Below are positions 36,801 to 49,194 of a DNA stretch of 64,000 nt, piece by piece. Numbering within the stretch: the stretch's first letter is position 1; every line of letters starts with the position of its first letter. Source of the stretch: Gorsachius magnificus (taxonomy: Eukaryota; Chordata; Aves; Pelecaniformes; Ardeidae); assembly GCA_034008185.1 (NCBI GenBank), contig CM067086.1:39512507-39576506 (forward strand), written 5' to 3'. The notes beneath the pieces were generated by a model. That model ran no database searches, was not told where the DNA came from, and worked only from the letters and a program-made list of their open reading frames with translations. The position numbers were made by a program, and so were the translations under genes.

Positions 36801-39800
36801 ATTATCACAGTGAGGCATTCCAAGTATTGAGTTTTTCAAGCTTCCTGAAAAAAAACCAAACTTCTGAAAAAAATCTATTATTCTTGCAATATTCAATTCA
36901 GGCCCAAAGAACCCAAGCCATGATGAATTTTGATGGCTAGATAACCAAATGATCGATGTTTACATTATGGCTTAAACAACATGCTTTACTGTGCAACTGG
37001 GATGGACTAAAAATACAGAAAAGGATCAGTTACAGCATCAGATGTGATTGAGATAATTTAACCATGCTTCATTATTTGTCCATGCTACAGCTAGCTCATA
37101 CTAAAGCAACCTAAACAGCCTTAAAGTAAGTGGCATCTACCACTCAGATATGTATGACCATCACCTTACCCCACCGGTAGCATCCATCATGAGGCAGAGG
37201 ACGACCGCATTCTTCCCCACATGAAAATTGTAAATGTGACAGTTGAATAGCTGCAAGGATCTCACAAAAGAGGGTGCAAGGCACAGTTACAACGTACCAG
37301 AACAACTGAGTTGGCCACATTCACCACTCGCTCCATTCAGGCCCATCGTTCCAAAACCTTTTGGTGTATTGTCAGAACACAGTATAAAAGTATAAAATGA
37401 ATACAGTATAAAATGACCACAAGATATGAGAAAATTATCCCTGATGACAGAAGGAGATTTACATACACAGCTCTTAGCATGCTCCAACTGACAAGTATAG
37501 ACAACCCTTTCCCTGTAACGGGAAATAGCACTCTAGCTAAAGAAATTACTCAGGTCCCCTAGGCAGAGAGTACACAGACTTACAGAAAATTTGTAAGCTC
37601 TTTTTTATACAGCATATAGGGACCTTGTGGAATCAGAAGCATCAGCAGGATCAAAAAAGCATTTCACAAATAAATGGACCACAGGTCCAAAACAGATCCT
37701 ACAATAAGAACGCATGTGCCCTCGAAAATCCGTAATCAGCGTTTTGGAGCTGAGGGGCAGCGTGAGAAATAAGCTTGTAAGAAGGGCCAGGCTTGAGATG
37801 CCTCCTTAAAGAGCTTCTCCTAACTACTGCTACTGGAGACAGGAGTACTTGGCTACACAAACAACTGGTCTGGCTTGTAAGATTTTTGATGTGCTGATGT
37901 CCTTATGTCCAAGGCACAGATTGGTGCAGTATGCAGACCAGAAGAAAAATCAAGTATCATTTTATAAAATTTAAAAACTGAAACAAACCTTTTAATTTTT
38001 CACCACCAGACCCACAAATGCTATGGCCATTTAAACCCATTCCCTACATTCCTCCCTTAAGCAAAAGCAAGCGATGGCAACTGAGGAGAAAAGAGACAGA
38101 ATTTCTAATGCAGGTGTTTTGTTTTAAGTAGAAGAATGTCAGTAAAGACATGCACATTTTATGTTCTTCACGAGGCAGGTGATTTTTCAAACTTTCTGCC
38201 TTGTACAGAAAGTACTTGCCTCAGGGGACTGAAATAAAAGAAACTTCCAAATCCCGCACATATTTGCAGAAGGGACAACACATTTAGCTAGCCTAGAAGT
38301 AGTTAATTGCACCATGAAGTTCCAGATCACTGGATTGGAAGAGTGACGAATGGACTTGATGTGAGATTATGGGGTTAAATGCAATTTACTAGGCTGCTCA
38401 TTAGCCTTAGTTACCATATATAATTTGCTCCCATATATAAAATGCATTCATTTAAGATATTAGTGCTCTTAAACTTAACACAGACAATAAATTTTTAAAT
38501 TGGAGGATCTGAGTACAAATTAGAACCATTTATGAATATGAACCTGACTGATGTAAAAAGAGTATAATTGGTAAGAACCACATGACTTAATAGCAAAGTC
38601 TTTGTCCTGGCAGTGATTTTCTTTTGCTACACTGCTCAACAAATGACCCCAGAAAACAGAAACAGAAACTTTGATCACCTGAACTACTTACCCCAAACCA
38701 GTTTGACAAAAAATATTTCATTATAATGCTACCTGAGAATTTTTGTAGATGTGAAATGTTTACAGATATTTTGTAAACGTACAATATTTCATCACTGAAT
38801 GTGATGACATGACAAGCTGCAGGAGGAAAACAGAAACATTAAACATGTTTGTCTAGTTTATCAGGTCAGTTGGCAAAACTGTAAGAAGGGCTGAAGGTTT
38901 CCAAGCCTAATGATAAAGCACATAAACATCAGTACAAATAATTTTCATTCCCTTTGTATGTTTTTGAACTAGTACATTATACACATCTCAACATATACAA
39001 AAAGATTTTTAAGTTTGCAAAGCCAGACATTTTAAACTTCAGAATTGCCAAAATTAAGGCTCTCTACAAAAGCTTCACCTGCTTTGAAGGACCATAATAC
39101 TGGTAGTCATTACACGTGTAATCATGCTACTTTTGACCCCTCCATCACTCTTTGCCTGTGACTAAACAGTTTGTTCTCTCCTTGCTGTTCAGATACAGTA
39201 TGGAGCAACTCATTTTAAGATACTGACAATTTTTTTAAAATTATGTTTGAATACATTTTCTCAATTACTTATGTATGATGCTCATTGCTATAGTATGTTA
39301 ATCTTTCCAAAAATACTACTGTGACAACAGTCATGTAAAATAAGAATTATCATTAGGTCTGTCTGAATTATCAGGAACTTAGTCAAAAGAAGAGTAAGCA
39401 GAAAGTAGTTGTCTGTCCCCAGTTTAATCTTACATGTATCTGGGTGGTTTTTTTTCCAAAGTACTTCCTATTACATGTGGCTGATACATATAATGCAAAC
39501 CCAGAAACGAAGGTGGCACATCCTCTGTGTTGCAAAATATAAAGGAGGACCATGGTTGGAGCCACAGCAGGAACAGTGGGAGAAAGGCTTTTCACAGCAC
39601 TGCAGGTTTTAAGTGATAAAGGGTAATCGATAAGGTAAAGCCACAATTGTTTCCTCCCTTTTGCTCCTTCCCTACACCCAAAATAAATCTGTATTTGTTA
39701 ACATGGTGTTCAGTTCATTCAGCACTTTGTGTAGTTGCAGCCGTAAACTCCTACACTTTTGCAAGCCAGGTCTCACAGTTTGAGATTGGATACGCAGAAA

Positions 39801-42800
39801 GCAATGATGCAGTATTAGTAAAAAGTTACTTGCTCCACAAAGGAATTTAGCAGCAGGTATGGGGATGGATAAAATCCCCCCAAACAGCATCCAACTTCAA
39901 AAACAATGCCATAATCCCTTCTATTTTTCCACTTTTTTCCCTGCCTCATTCATCACATACACTTCAAAATTTGAAGATGATTCCATGCTGGCAACAGCCT
40001 CCTTCCCTATCCAGCCCCAGTTCAACCCCAGAGCTATAGCCCAAATGTTCAAACACGTATGTACTCTTCTGGGTGCACTCGAAGTTTTGGTTTAGTTTAG
40101 TATGGAGGCATGTGATATTCCTCTTCTTCTGGAGACATTTCTGATCATCATCTGTTCATTAGAAAAAAAGAAATGGGAAATGCTTTCTTTACCAGTGGAA
40201 CAGCTGGCAGAGACCTATCACTTTAGATCTACTAGATCTTCACTACTTCAAGGTATTTGTGCAGTACAAGCGTGATTTCCTGCTCTACTATTGCAAATAA
40301 ATTAGGACATAGCATGTAAGTGATTCCAGATACAGAAGTTGCATAGAGAACCAGATGTCGACAGTTTTACAGCTCTGCCCTAATTGTGTTTTCTACTTTT
40401 GTAAAGGTCAATCTCAGTTTGTACATTTTATAGAACATCTCATCCTCAGGTTAAAAAACAAAAAATATATATATCTTTATTTAAAAAAAAAAAAAGGTTG
40501 CCTATACTTCTTCACACTTGCTTTCAGTCAGTAAATTGTAAATTCCACTATGATCTTGTTCCCTAGGTTTCCCTCAAAAAATCCTGGTCACTCATCAAAT
40601 GTTGGGGAGAGGTGAGGTTTCATTACCAATGGAGCCAAGCTCTCTGAAAACTTGATTCTTCCAATGGTTGTCTCCTGCAGCTACATTAGCACATGCATTG
40701 ACTGGTAAAAAATTTATTCTCATGTTACTCCTATCTCCTAAAACTGATCATCTGTGTATTTCTACAGCTCTGAAAGAACTGTTGGGCTTCCTCGAAAAGA
40801 ATCCTAAAGGTAAAAGCAGCAAACCCACCAGGTTCCCCAGGAAACAGATTCCTTTTGTGGATACACAATCTGAAGTGCCCTCAAGTGCTGGCTGACATTC
40901 AGGGAGCTATGCAAGAAGCATGCATGTGCAAACACTACATACAGTTGATGGAAAAACAAACACGGAATAGCCCAACATTGGAAGCGTGTGGCAAATTAAA
41001 AAGTTCACAGACTATTATTTCTCCAGGCTTGGAGATCAGATCTAAGTGACCGCTTCCATCCGGTCTCAAGTATTTATTTTATTGTTGCTTAACTTATTTT
41101 AAGGAATGCAGGAGACTCTCCTCATCCTGACAGAAATGGAGAAAACCTGTACCAGTTACAAAGAACACTAAGGAAGTTAGTTAGCTTGTTTATAATCGGT
41201 AAAAGAGTTGTTCTAAAAATAATTATATTCTCAGGATTTACAGTCAAACCACAGAAAAGTTTTTTAGCTTCAAACTCTAGCCAAGATGGAAGTGCAGCAT
41301 TTTCTAAATCAGCTTAAACCAAATTTGTTCTCTATGGAAAAATGCAGTCAAGATTAAAACACGACATATATTCTGAACTAAAACTACGCAGCATTTTCTT
41401 GCACATTTTCTAGCACACTATATCTGAGCTTAATTATATCTTGGACATTCCATGAAACTTAATATTTACAATTGTCCATGGGAGTAAATTACATCCTCTT
41501 AGCAGAGAGTTGTAAATAAAAAAATGTAACTGATATTCTTTTTTTAGGCTCCTCAAATTTTTAAGGTTTCTTGACCTAAGCTGAATCTTTAGTTTTGTTG
41601 CAAAATTTTTCTTTTACAGACCCTTCTTCATAAAGACTACAGTGTAGACAAACCAATATGCTCCCAAAACTCTACATCTAAACTAGAACTGTATTTCTGC
41701 AGTTAAAAAAATTGCCCTTATTCTCAGTTGTAAAAATAAACATTCCCAAAACATAAATACATCCCCCGCTATTTTTTCCTCAGCCACCTCCCTACTTTTT
41801 CCTCTGAGTTACCTATTCCAATTGCACTGGTTACTGCTTACCCAACTGACTGATTTCTCCTTTCATGAGAACACAGCTTCTGCTTCACTATTACCGCAAG
41901 AAGGTCACACAAATTGTAATTCTTTTTTTTATTTGGAGAGAGAAAAAAAAAAAGGGTGCAATCAGAAATGATTAGAACCCTAGTTCAGATTCCCTCCACA
42001 TTTCACGAGACAAAGAAAGACCAAATTAGGTTTAGTGTGTATGATGAGCAAAAGCACACCCCTTCAGCTGCAGCTCTTTTCCACAGGCATTCATGCATAC
42101 TAATATCATAAAAACAAAATGCTAGAGTTGAGGACAACTTCAGAGTATCTGGGGTTTGTTCAAAAGATTTACCATTAGAAGCACAAATAACATGACAAAG
42201 AGTCTTAAATTTACATTCTACTGCTATATCGTAAGGTGTCCAATATACTGAAACATCCACCAATTTCTCCTACTAACGCATGGCAATTTTCTGCACGTTT
42301 TTAGACATGCCAATCAATTTAGATCAGAAGATGCTGGAAAACCATTTCAGCTTGTTGCTTTCCACCAGAAGGATTTTCCAACCTATGAACAAGCAACCTC
42401 ACAAATACTGAAAACCTCATTCTTAGTTTTCAATTGAAACACAGTATCTCTTTCACTGTGCAGTATCTCTGCCTGCTGCTTTACTGCAAAACCTAACCCA
42501 ACAAGCCTTATTCATCCAGGAGACTTCTTAAGTAGTTAAGCAAAAATCACGGCTGCACTTTTCTGAATCTTGTCTGATAGGAAAAAGGAGACCACTTAGA
42601 ATCACCAAGAGACACATTTGACAATTTTAGGATGCAGATGTCAAGATGCCTGAGTAGGCACTCTTCCACAACCATCCTGTTTACTTCATAGTACCTACAA
42701 AGAATATTATTGACGGATTAAAAGCTGTCACTCAAATGTTTTCACGTAGTCCTGAAATTGACAGGTTCATAAAACTGATTTACACTTTTTGATTTTGGGG

Positions 42801-44133
42801 AGGAAGGATCACATTTTAATTTTTATATATATGGGCATATTTCTGTTGGTAAGTCGTAATTATATTCATCTATTAAAAAAAAAAAAGGACCTCTTCACAG
42901 AGTTTGTACAAATTACCATTGCAAAAATAGCACATTTTCATGCTTGGCTAATATAAAAAACTTCTGCCAAACCTTAGTGGAAAAACTCTGTAAGGTACAG
43001 ACATCCTTCAGCGAAACTACAACTGATTTCCACATAATCCAGACACGATAATCTACTGTTTCAGATGACCCATAACTTCACTCAAATCCATAATGTAAAA
43101 CCAAGTAGTAGAAACTCATATGGATAAATAGAAAATTCATAATCTTCATCTTTGCTTAAATTTTAACTCTGTTCTTGGTCAGCTAGGGTTGAAAAATAGC
43201 ATTTTTATTCTTCTTAAGAAAAAGGGTCAGCAAGTATATCATGACAGTTTAAAAAATTGTAACATATGTTCAGTAGTAAAAATAATGCAAGATTAACTAT
43301 TCATTTATTTCCAGTAGCAAGCTGGTGCTTTCTGGTAAGGAAAATATATATGTAATTTTCAAATCCTTAAGTGGGACCAAGAAAAGTGGAAAATGAGAAA
43401 ATTTCACTTTGAAAGTCATGCTGCTACATAACTTTATAAACACTTTGAAATTCATTATTTGAATTTAAAGACATTTTTGAATACTATAACATAACTGCAC
43501 CCAAGATGCCTTCAGATTCGTGAGTCACATTTGAGTCACTAGTAGCACTTTAAAAATGGATTGGAAAGTGAATTGAGGAACTGTATGAACTTTTAACAAA
43601 ATACAGCAGTGTACACATTTCTAAGCCTTATGCTTTTTTACATACTATGAATTTACATATCTGAATATTTTCCTCCTCTCTGGATAAAGTGATTACATAC
43701 AGATCACTCTTTCATACCCCCAGAAACAGTCTGATTAATTTTTAAAGAACCATTTTGTCATTAGTTATGGATTTGACAGAAGCAAAGACAGCCGAGACAC
43801 ATCAATATAGTTTCAGAAAGCAGTGGGTGGAAGATAAACAGTGTCTGAAACTCTGGGACATAAGTGAGTCTGCACACAAGGAAACAGAAATGTGACAATA
43901 AATACAGGTAAAGTGGTGGAGAGAGATATTTACTATTTTAGTGTTTTCCCCAGCAGAGGAGAACAAATAGCCACAAATACAAATAACCCCTTCCAAATCA
44001 TGTTCTTGTTTCTACAGCTTCTAGCTTTGGAGCAACAGTGGCTCACTTACCTGGCTGTACTACAAACTTGCACATAATTGAAGACATAGAACAAACATAC
44101 AAATGTATTTCATGAAGAACAAATGTGTCACGC

Positions 44134-44148
44134 TTTTTTTTTTTTTTT
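44134..44148. repeat. Poly-T run
   Basis: Fifteen T. No recognisable element is attached on either side. Confidence 0.9.
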
Positions 44149-45602
44149 AAAGTAAAAATTCAAGCAAGAAGTCCAACCCCCTTTTTTCCCCTTCAGATTT
44201 ACTTCCATAAATGTATTTACGGCTTTTTGTTTCCTTCTTGTATTTAACAAACATTATTAGTTGATCATTACCTAAAATCATGGACAACGGTTGCCAATAC
44301 ACTGTTCCCTTTCAGTAAGGGAGCTAGTCAGGGAAGTCTGCAAAGACCATTTATCTTCCTCCATGCAACTGCTGCCTTCCTGGGCTGAATGCACTGAGCT
44401 CATTTGCACTTGGAAGCCCTGGACCTGGCAAGTACTTGAACGCCACTCAGGAATCTTTGGCATCGCACATAACCCCAAAAAATCAAAACTTTGTGAACAT
44501 CAGGCTATAGATATCAAATACACTAGTACGGGAAAAGTCTAAAAGTAAGACTAGCAACCGAGAAGGAATGTTGAGTGAGGAACAGAACTTAAAAGTCTTT
44601 TTTCATTTTTCAGGAAACGGACACCTATGTTTCTGCAACCTTAACCTGGACTAAATTCAAAGAAATGAGACTTTAACTGTAGAACAGAATGCTTTCCTTA
44701 ACGTTGATACAACTCAACATGCACAGGTACATTATTTCTATAAGTGACAATTAATGGGGTTTGTGCCTTTCTGTTATTCTTCCTTGCATGTTAGATCTTT
44801 TGAGAATCACTAAATTAGGTCTTTAGTAAATCATTTCCCCAGGTATGTATCTGGGAACACTGATAAAATTCAAAATTGTTTCTGCAAACATAAATAAAAT
44901 CAATTTTCTGATAGGAAGTAGAACTTTCCTGATATAACCATTAAAAACACTTATAAATATTTACTGAAGCGCAACCACAGGTAGAAGAAAAGGCATTGCC
45001 TTCAGCTATGTTTATTTTGATGAACTGATAAAGTCATTGAAAGTCAAGACTACCTGCCGAATATGTACTGTATTAGTTTATTTTAGATGGTTTATTAATT
45101 TGATAAACTATTCTTTCTATACCTCCAATTGTTAGAAATTAATTTTGGAATTATACTTTCAAATACTGCATGTATCACAAGAAACCTCAAAAACTTCACT
45201 GAAAGTTATATTCCATCTATACACCGGTGTACTATTCACAGAGCCAGTCTGACATGCTGACTAAATATGCAGTGTTGGGTACAACAGCAGCATGGTCCCT
45301 CAGTAGCGTGGCCCAGAATTCTTTTTTGGACAATTCTCTTTGACAGGGTTTAGAAACAGGTTTTAAGCTTTTCATAAATCACAGTACAAGCAGACAAGCA
45401 AATGCCAGTCCAAACATTGTTGATCCCATGATAATAAATCAAATCAGTCCATTAAGTTTGTGGATACCTACTACAAATCACTCACTGAAACACTCCAAAA
45501 ATTCTCAGCACAGGAGTCCAGGCAAAACAGTTAAATTTCCAGGAGTCTGACTGTACTTCAACAGTTGAGAGCCTCCACTTAGGATGGCAGAACCCACAGT
45601 CC

Positions 45603-46560
45603 TTGGTGCTGGGGAACGTCACGGAGCAGATCATCTTGAGTGCCATCATACAGTGCCTCCAGGACAACCAGAAGATCAGGCCCAGTCAATGTGGGTTTAT
45701 GAAACACAGACCCTGCTTGACTAAAGCGATCTTCTTCTATGACAAGGTGACCCGCTTAGTGGACGAGGGAAAGGCTGTGGACTGAGTGCACCTGGACTTT
45801 AGTAAAGCCTTTAACACTGTTTCCCACAGCATTCTGGAAACATCCCTGGTAACATTCAAGGTCAGGTTGGACAGAGCTCTGAGCAACCTGATCGAGTTAA
45901 AGATGTCCCTGCTCACTGAAGGGGGTTGGGCTAGATGACCTCTAAAGGTCCTTTCCAACCCCAAACATTCTATGATTCTGCCTGAGAAACTGGCTGCCCA
46001 TGGCCTCGACAGGCGTACTCTTTGCTGGGTAAAAAAATGGCTGGATGGCTGAGCCCAAGGAGTGGTAGTGAATGGAGTTAAATGCAGTTGGCCGCCGGTC
46101 ACAAGTGGTGCTCCCCAGGGCTCAATGTTGGGGCTAGTTTTGTTTAACATCTTTATCAATGACCTGGAGGAGGGGATTGAATGTACCCTCAGCAAGTTTG
46201 CAGATGACACTAAGCTGGGTGGAAGTATTGATTTGCTGGAGAATAAGGCGGCTCTACAGAGGGATCTGTATAGGCTGGATCCATGGGCTGTGGACAACTG
46301 TATGAGGTTCAAACAAGGCCAAGTGCCGGGTCCTGCCCTTGGGTCACAACAACCCCATGCAACACTACAGGCTTGGGGAAGAGGGGCTGGAAAGCTGAGT
46401 GGCAGAAAGTGACCTGGGGGTACTGGTTGACAGCCAGCTGAATATGAAACTGCAGTGTGCACAGGTGGCCAAGAAGGCCAATAACATCCTGGCTTGTATC
46501 ACGAACAGTGTGGTCAGGAGGAATAGGGAAGTGATTGTCCCTCTGTACTCGGCACTGGTG
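45603..46560 (+). mobile_element. CR1 ORF2 reverse-transcriptase fragment, interrupted
   Basis: Plus-strand CR1 coding for most of the RT domain. Homology begins around ggggaacgtcacggagcag, and continues through KHRPCLTKAIFFYD and the first catalytic region, where a TGA (45783) breaks the frame. It is then split by a nested CR1 tail (45837-45974) and resumes with VVNGVKCSW, the GAPQGSMLG motif, [12 protein letters not shown], and [11 protein letters not shown] with the catalytic FADD. It ends at PLYSALV (46560), where an inverted CR1 begins. In-frame stops make it dead. It belongs to a different, diverged subfamily from the 5.1-kb element. Confidence 0.92.
45837..45974 (+). mobile_element. 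Nested CR1 3' end
   Basis: About 138 bp of CR1 3' UTR of the same type as the young copies at 48.7 and 51.9 kb, but more diverged. It shows acattcaaggtcaggttgg, ctgagcaacctgatc and ggttgggctagatgacctct and ends aacattctatg. It interrupts the RT frame exactly between cccacagc-attctg and attctg-cctgagaaactgg. ATTCTG therefore flanks it on both sides (45831-45836 and 45975-45980), as a target duplication or as microhomology with the CR1 tail. Confidence 0.88.
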
Positions 46561-46561
46561 A

Positions 46562-47026
46562 CCTTCACAATAAAAAAAGCGTTTCCTGATGTTCAGATGG
46601 CACCTCCCATGTTTCAGTTTATGCCTGTCGCCTCTGGTCCTAGCAATGGGCACCACTGCAAAGGGCCTGGCTCTGAATTCTTTACACCCTCCCTTCAGGT
46701 ATTTTATATATTTTGGTAAGATACCCCCAAGCTTTCTCTTCTCCAGGCTGAACAGACACAGCTATTTGCCTTGTCTTATAGGAGAGATGCTCTAGTCCCT
46801 TTATCATCTTAGTGGCCCTTCACTGGACTCTCTCCAGTAGCTCCATGTCATGTCTCTCTTGTACTGGGGAGCCCAGAACTCGAGACAGTATTCCAGGTGT
46901 GGCCTCACCAGTGCTGATGGAGTGGAAGGATCATTCCATTGACCTGCTGGCAATGCTTTGTCTAATGCAGCTCAGGATACCATTTGCCTTCTTTGTGGTG
47001 GGGGACATTGTTGGCTCATTTCTGCT
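46562..47026 (-). mobile_element. CR1 ORF2 C-terminus and start of 3' UTR, inverted
   Basis: On the minus strand this reads from about the LNMSQQCAQ-equivalent region, through [17 protein letters not shown], an LEYCV-equivalent region and DMELLERVQ, into the segment with ggcgacaggcataaactgaaacatgg. It stops before the true CR1 3' end. It abuts the plus-strand RT fragment with only one base between them. Both pieces include the KKAN-ILACI region, so a short inverted repeat exists across the junction. Confidence 0.9.
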
Positions 47027-48069
47027 TAAAAAAAAATAATGAGGAAGTAGTACCTAACCACAGTAAAGATTAAAAAACATGTATAAAATTTTAAATAAGA
47101 TAGAGAGATGGCTACTCATAGGAACATTACAGTAGGAAAACAACTTGGAGACCTCACACAAAACAGCTTTATACACAAAGTACAGAGAATAAACCAGAGG
47201 ATGTGGATATTCTAATGCATAATTAAGACTTAATTAGCTGGTGAAATGGCTTATATGACTCTTAAAGCCAAGCTATATCACTGTTGTAAACAGCCAGCAG
47301 ACTAATTCAAAGCACAGAACTTTAATTTCTTAGGGATTGGAGAAAAGTACAGCAGGACACAGAGACATATGTAGGGTACTGGCTTGGTCTCCTGAAGGGA
47401 TTCTTTCAGGTGCAAGTGCACCTTGCACCCATTCTTGGAGTTACAGAGCACAGACTGAAACACATCACTGGTGCATTCAGCACAATTTCCCCTCCAGTGG
47501 AACCAAAGTTGTGCACAGGAACACTGCACATGCAAGGCAGACAAAAAGGTACCTACTACACCAGAGAGAAAATGTACCTTCTCAAAGCTCCCCAAGCAGT
47601 ATGCTCCCTGTGCACACACATAAATCTGTAGAGAAGTCTCCTTTGCATCACTCTCAGATGTGTGGTACACACCTAGGACCAGCACCTGGTGCAAATTTCC
47701 CACATACGCAATGTGAACATATGCTCCTAGACCTGTAACAGTCTGCACAAATAAAATCCTGGTTGCTTTCTATTTGCATTTTACTAGTCAGATTGTCCCT
47801 CAAGTTCTTGGAATGCATTGGTAACATTATTAGAAGGTAAAGAAAGTAGTAAAAGGCTCTTCAAGTTCTGAATACAGCCAATACAAAGGAAACGACTGAG
47901 AATGAGAAGATGAAAAGCACTTTGGCAAAGAGCAACTACAGCATGAGAGAATTAGCATTCCTCAGAGAAGACAGGAATGAGAACAATAAAATTAAAGCAA
48001 TGGCCTTCAGTCCTCAATAATCTCAGAGTTGAGGAAAGTCTAAGGAGGAACCCAAATCTGCAGTTCCGT
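47027..48069. other. Unassigned, GC-richer block with AATAAA
   Basis: 47330-47760 is richer in GC than its surroundings. It is open for 133 codons on plus (47337-47738) and 148 codons on minus (47302-47748), though neither starts with ATG. AATAAA lies at 47750-47755 on the plus strand, directly after the block. I recognise no protein or repeat. It could be a terminal exon of a non-coding transcript or an old repeat. 47760-48069 shows nothing clear. Confidence 0.35.
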
Positions 48070-48747
48070 TAAAAAATTAAACAGGCTGAAGAAAAAACAG
48101 CAAGTGTAGTAAAAGACTGAATTAGGCAAATCATGTGGTTTTGACCGACCTCAAACATAAAAAGATGACATTCAGAAAGTGGAAACTTAGTTTAATTAAG
48201 AAGGTTGAGTACAAAACAACACTATAAGCATTTAAGACCAGATTAAAAAAAAAAGGCACAAGAGACTGCATTAGTAAAAAGTATCAACAATAGGAATACT
48301 TTGACTACAGTTGTATAGTCTTAAACATATAACGAAAGTTTGCCTGCTACTCTGTGGAGGTATCAAAAAGGCTAAATTTTCCAATGTTTTTCTTCATCAA
48401 GGTTCATTACAAACATTGCCAGATCAAAAATTACTAACCTGGACTGGAGAAAAAGAAATCAGAGTACTCATGCAAAGTAAATGTTTTCAAAAAAGGACAA
48501 CTCTGAAGAACTTAATCTAGCATTTTCTGAAGCAATTCAAAGCAATTTTAGTGCCTTTTGCAATTCCATTTGAAAACTCATGGATGAATGCAGTAAGGTG
48601 GGACTTAATGAAAAACCATTAGATATAAAAATCAGGGGAAAAAAGAGGAATCGGGGAATTACAGACTGGTCAGCTAAACTTAAAGTAAACCTAAAAGTAT
48701 TGACTCTTAATTATCAGCTTACTTACATGAACTCAGAACACAGATTG
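48070..48747 (+). mobile_element. Ancient CR1/L3-like LINE relic, 5' part
   Basis: A heavily decayed LINE ORF2. Recognisable pieces are a connector segment near 48165-48260 (aaaagtggaaa-, aattgagaaggatgaat-like), an N-terminal RT segment near 48520-48570 (tttgcaattccatttgaaaactcatgg), and an RT block at 48654-48677 that translates as GNYRLVS followed by a stop, where the family has GNYRPVSL. It is full of stops and indels. It resembles old amniote CR1/L3-type elements rather than the modern avian subfamilies. The 5' limit is uncertain. Confidence 0.7.
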
Positions 48748-49194
48748 GAGCTGCAAAAATGATCCGAGGGCTGGAGCACCTCTCTTATGAGGCCAGGCTG
48801 GGAGAGTTGGGGTTGTTCAGCCTGGAGAAGAGAAGGCTGCGGGGAGACCTGATTGCAGCCTTTCAGTACCTAAAGGGGGCCTATAGGAAAGATGGGCAAA
48901 ACCTTTTAGTAGGGACAGCTGTGACAGGACAAGGGGTAATGGCTTTAAACTAAACCAGGGTAGGTTTAGACTAGATATAAGGAAGAAATTCTTTACAATG
49001 AGGGCGGTAAAACACTGGAACAGGTTGCCCAGAGAGGTAGTGGAGGCCCCATCCCTGGAAACATTCAAGGCCAGGTTGGATGGGGCTCTGAGCAACCTGA
49101 TCTAGTTAGTGGTGTCCCTGCTCACTGCAGGGGGGTTGGACTAGATGACCTCTAGGGGTCCCTTCCAACCCAAAACATTCTATGATTCTATGAT
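48748..49194 (+). mobile_element. Young CR1 3' end inserted in the ancient LINE
   Basis: About 447 bp covering the last part of ORF2 ([17 protein letters not shown], then [18 protein letters not shown]) and the 3' UTR, ending attctatgattctatgat. It is close to what I remember of the avian consensus and matches the copy at 51918-52194 with two differences over ~264 bp. It splits the old LINE between its GNYRPVSL and TKSCQTNL regions. A shared CAGAT lies on both flanks (about 48741 and 49200) but is not placed exactly as a target duplication. Confidence 0.93.

Larger units (their letters stand above)
30031..45602. other. 15.6-kb stretch without recognised repeats or genes
   Basis: No CR1, LTR or exon was recognised anywhere in this stretch. 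It is AT-rich with many short homopolymers. Small tandem duplications include an 18-bp period pair at 33821-33855, a TCTTGGTAA(T/C)G pair near 31795, and 'agtataaaa' three times at 37380-37414. Palindromic and octamer-bearing patches lie at 32122-32148 and 32976-32983. Open frames stay below about 90 codons and match nothing known. Very old repeats may be present below my ability to see them. Confidence 0.45.

Noticed and set aside
45737..46462. 241-codon open frame on the minus strand
   Set aside because: It is the antisense of the CR1 RT fragment and runs through the nested CR1 tail. It matches no protein family and its openness follows from CR1 codon bias.
45603..46560. The missing 3' half of the 5.1-kb CR1 moved to 45.6 kb
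   Set aside because: The two pieces overlap over roughly 185 bp of the RT region and differ clearly there, so they come from different subfamilies.
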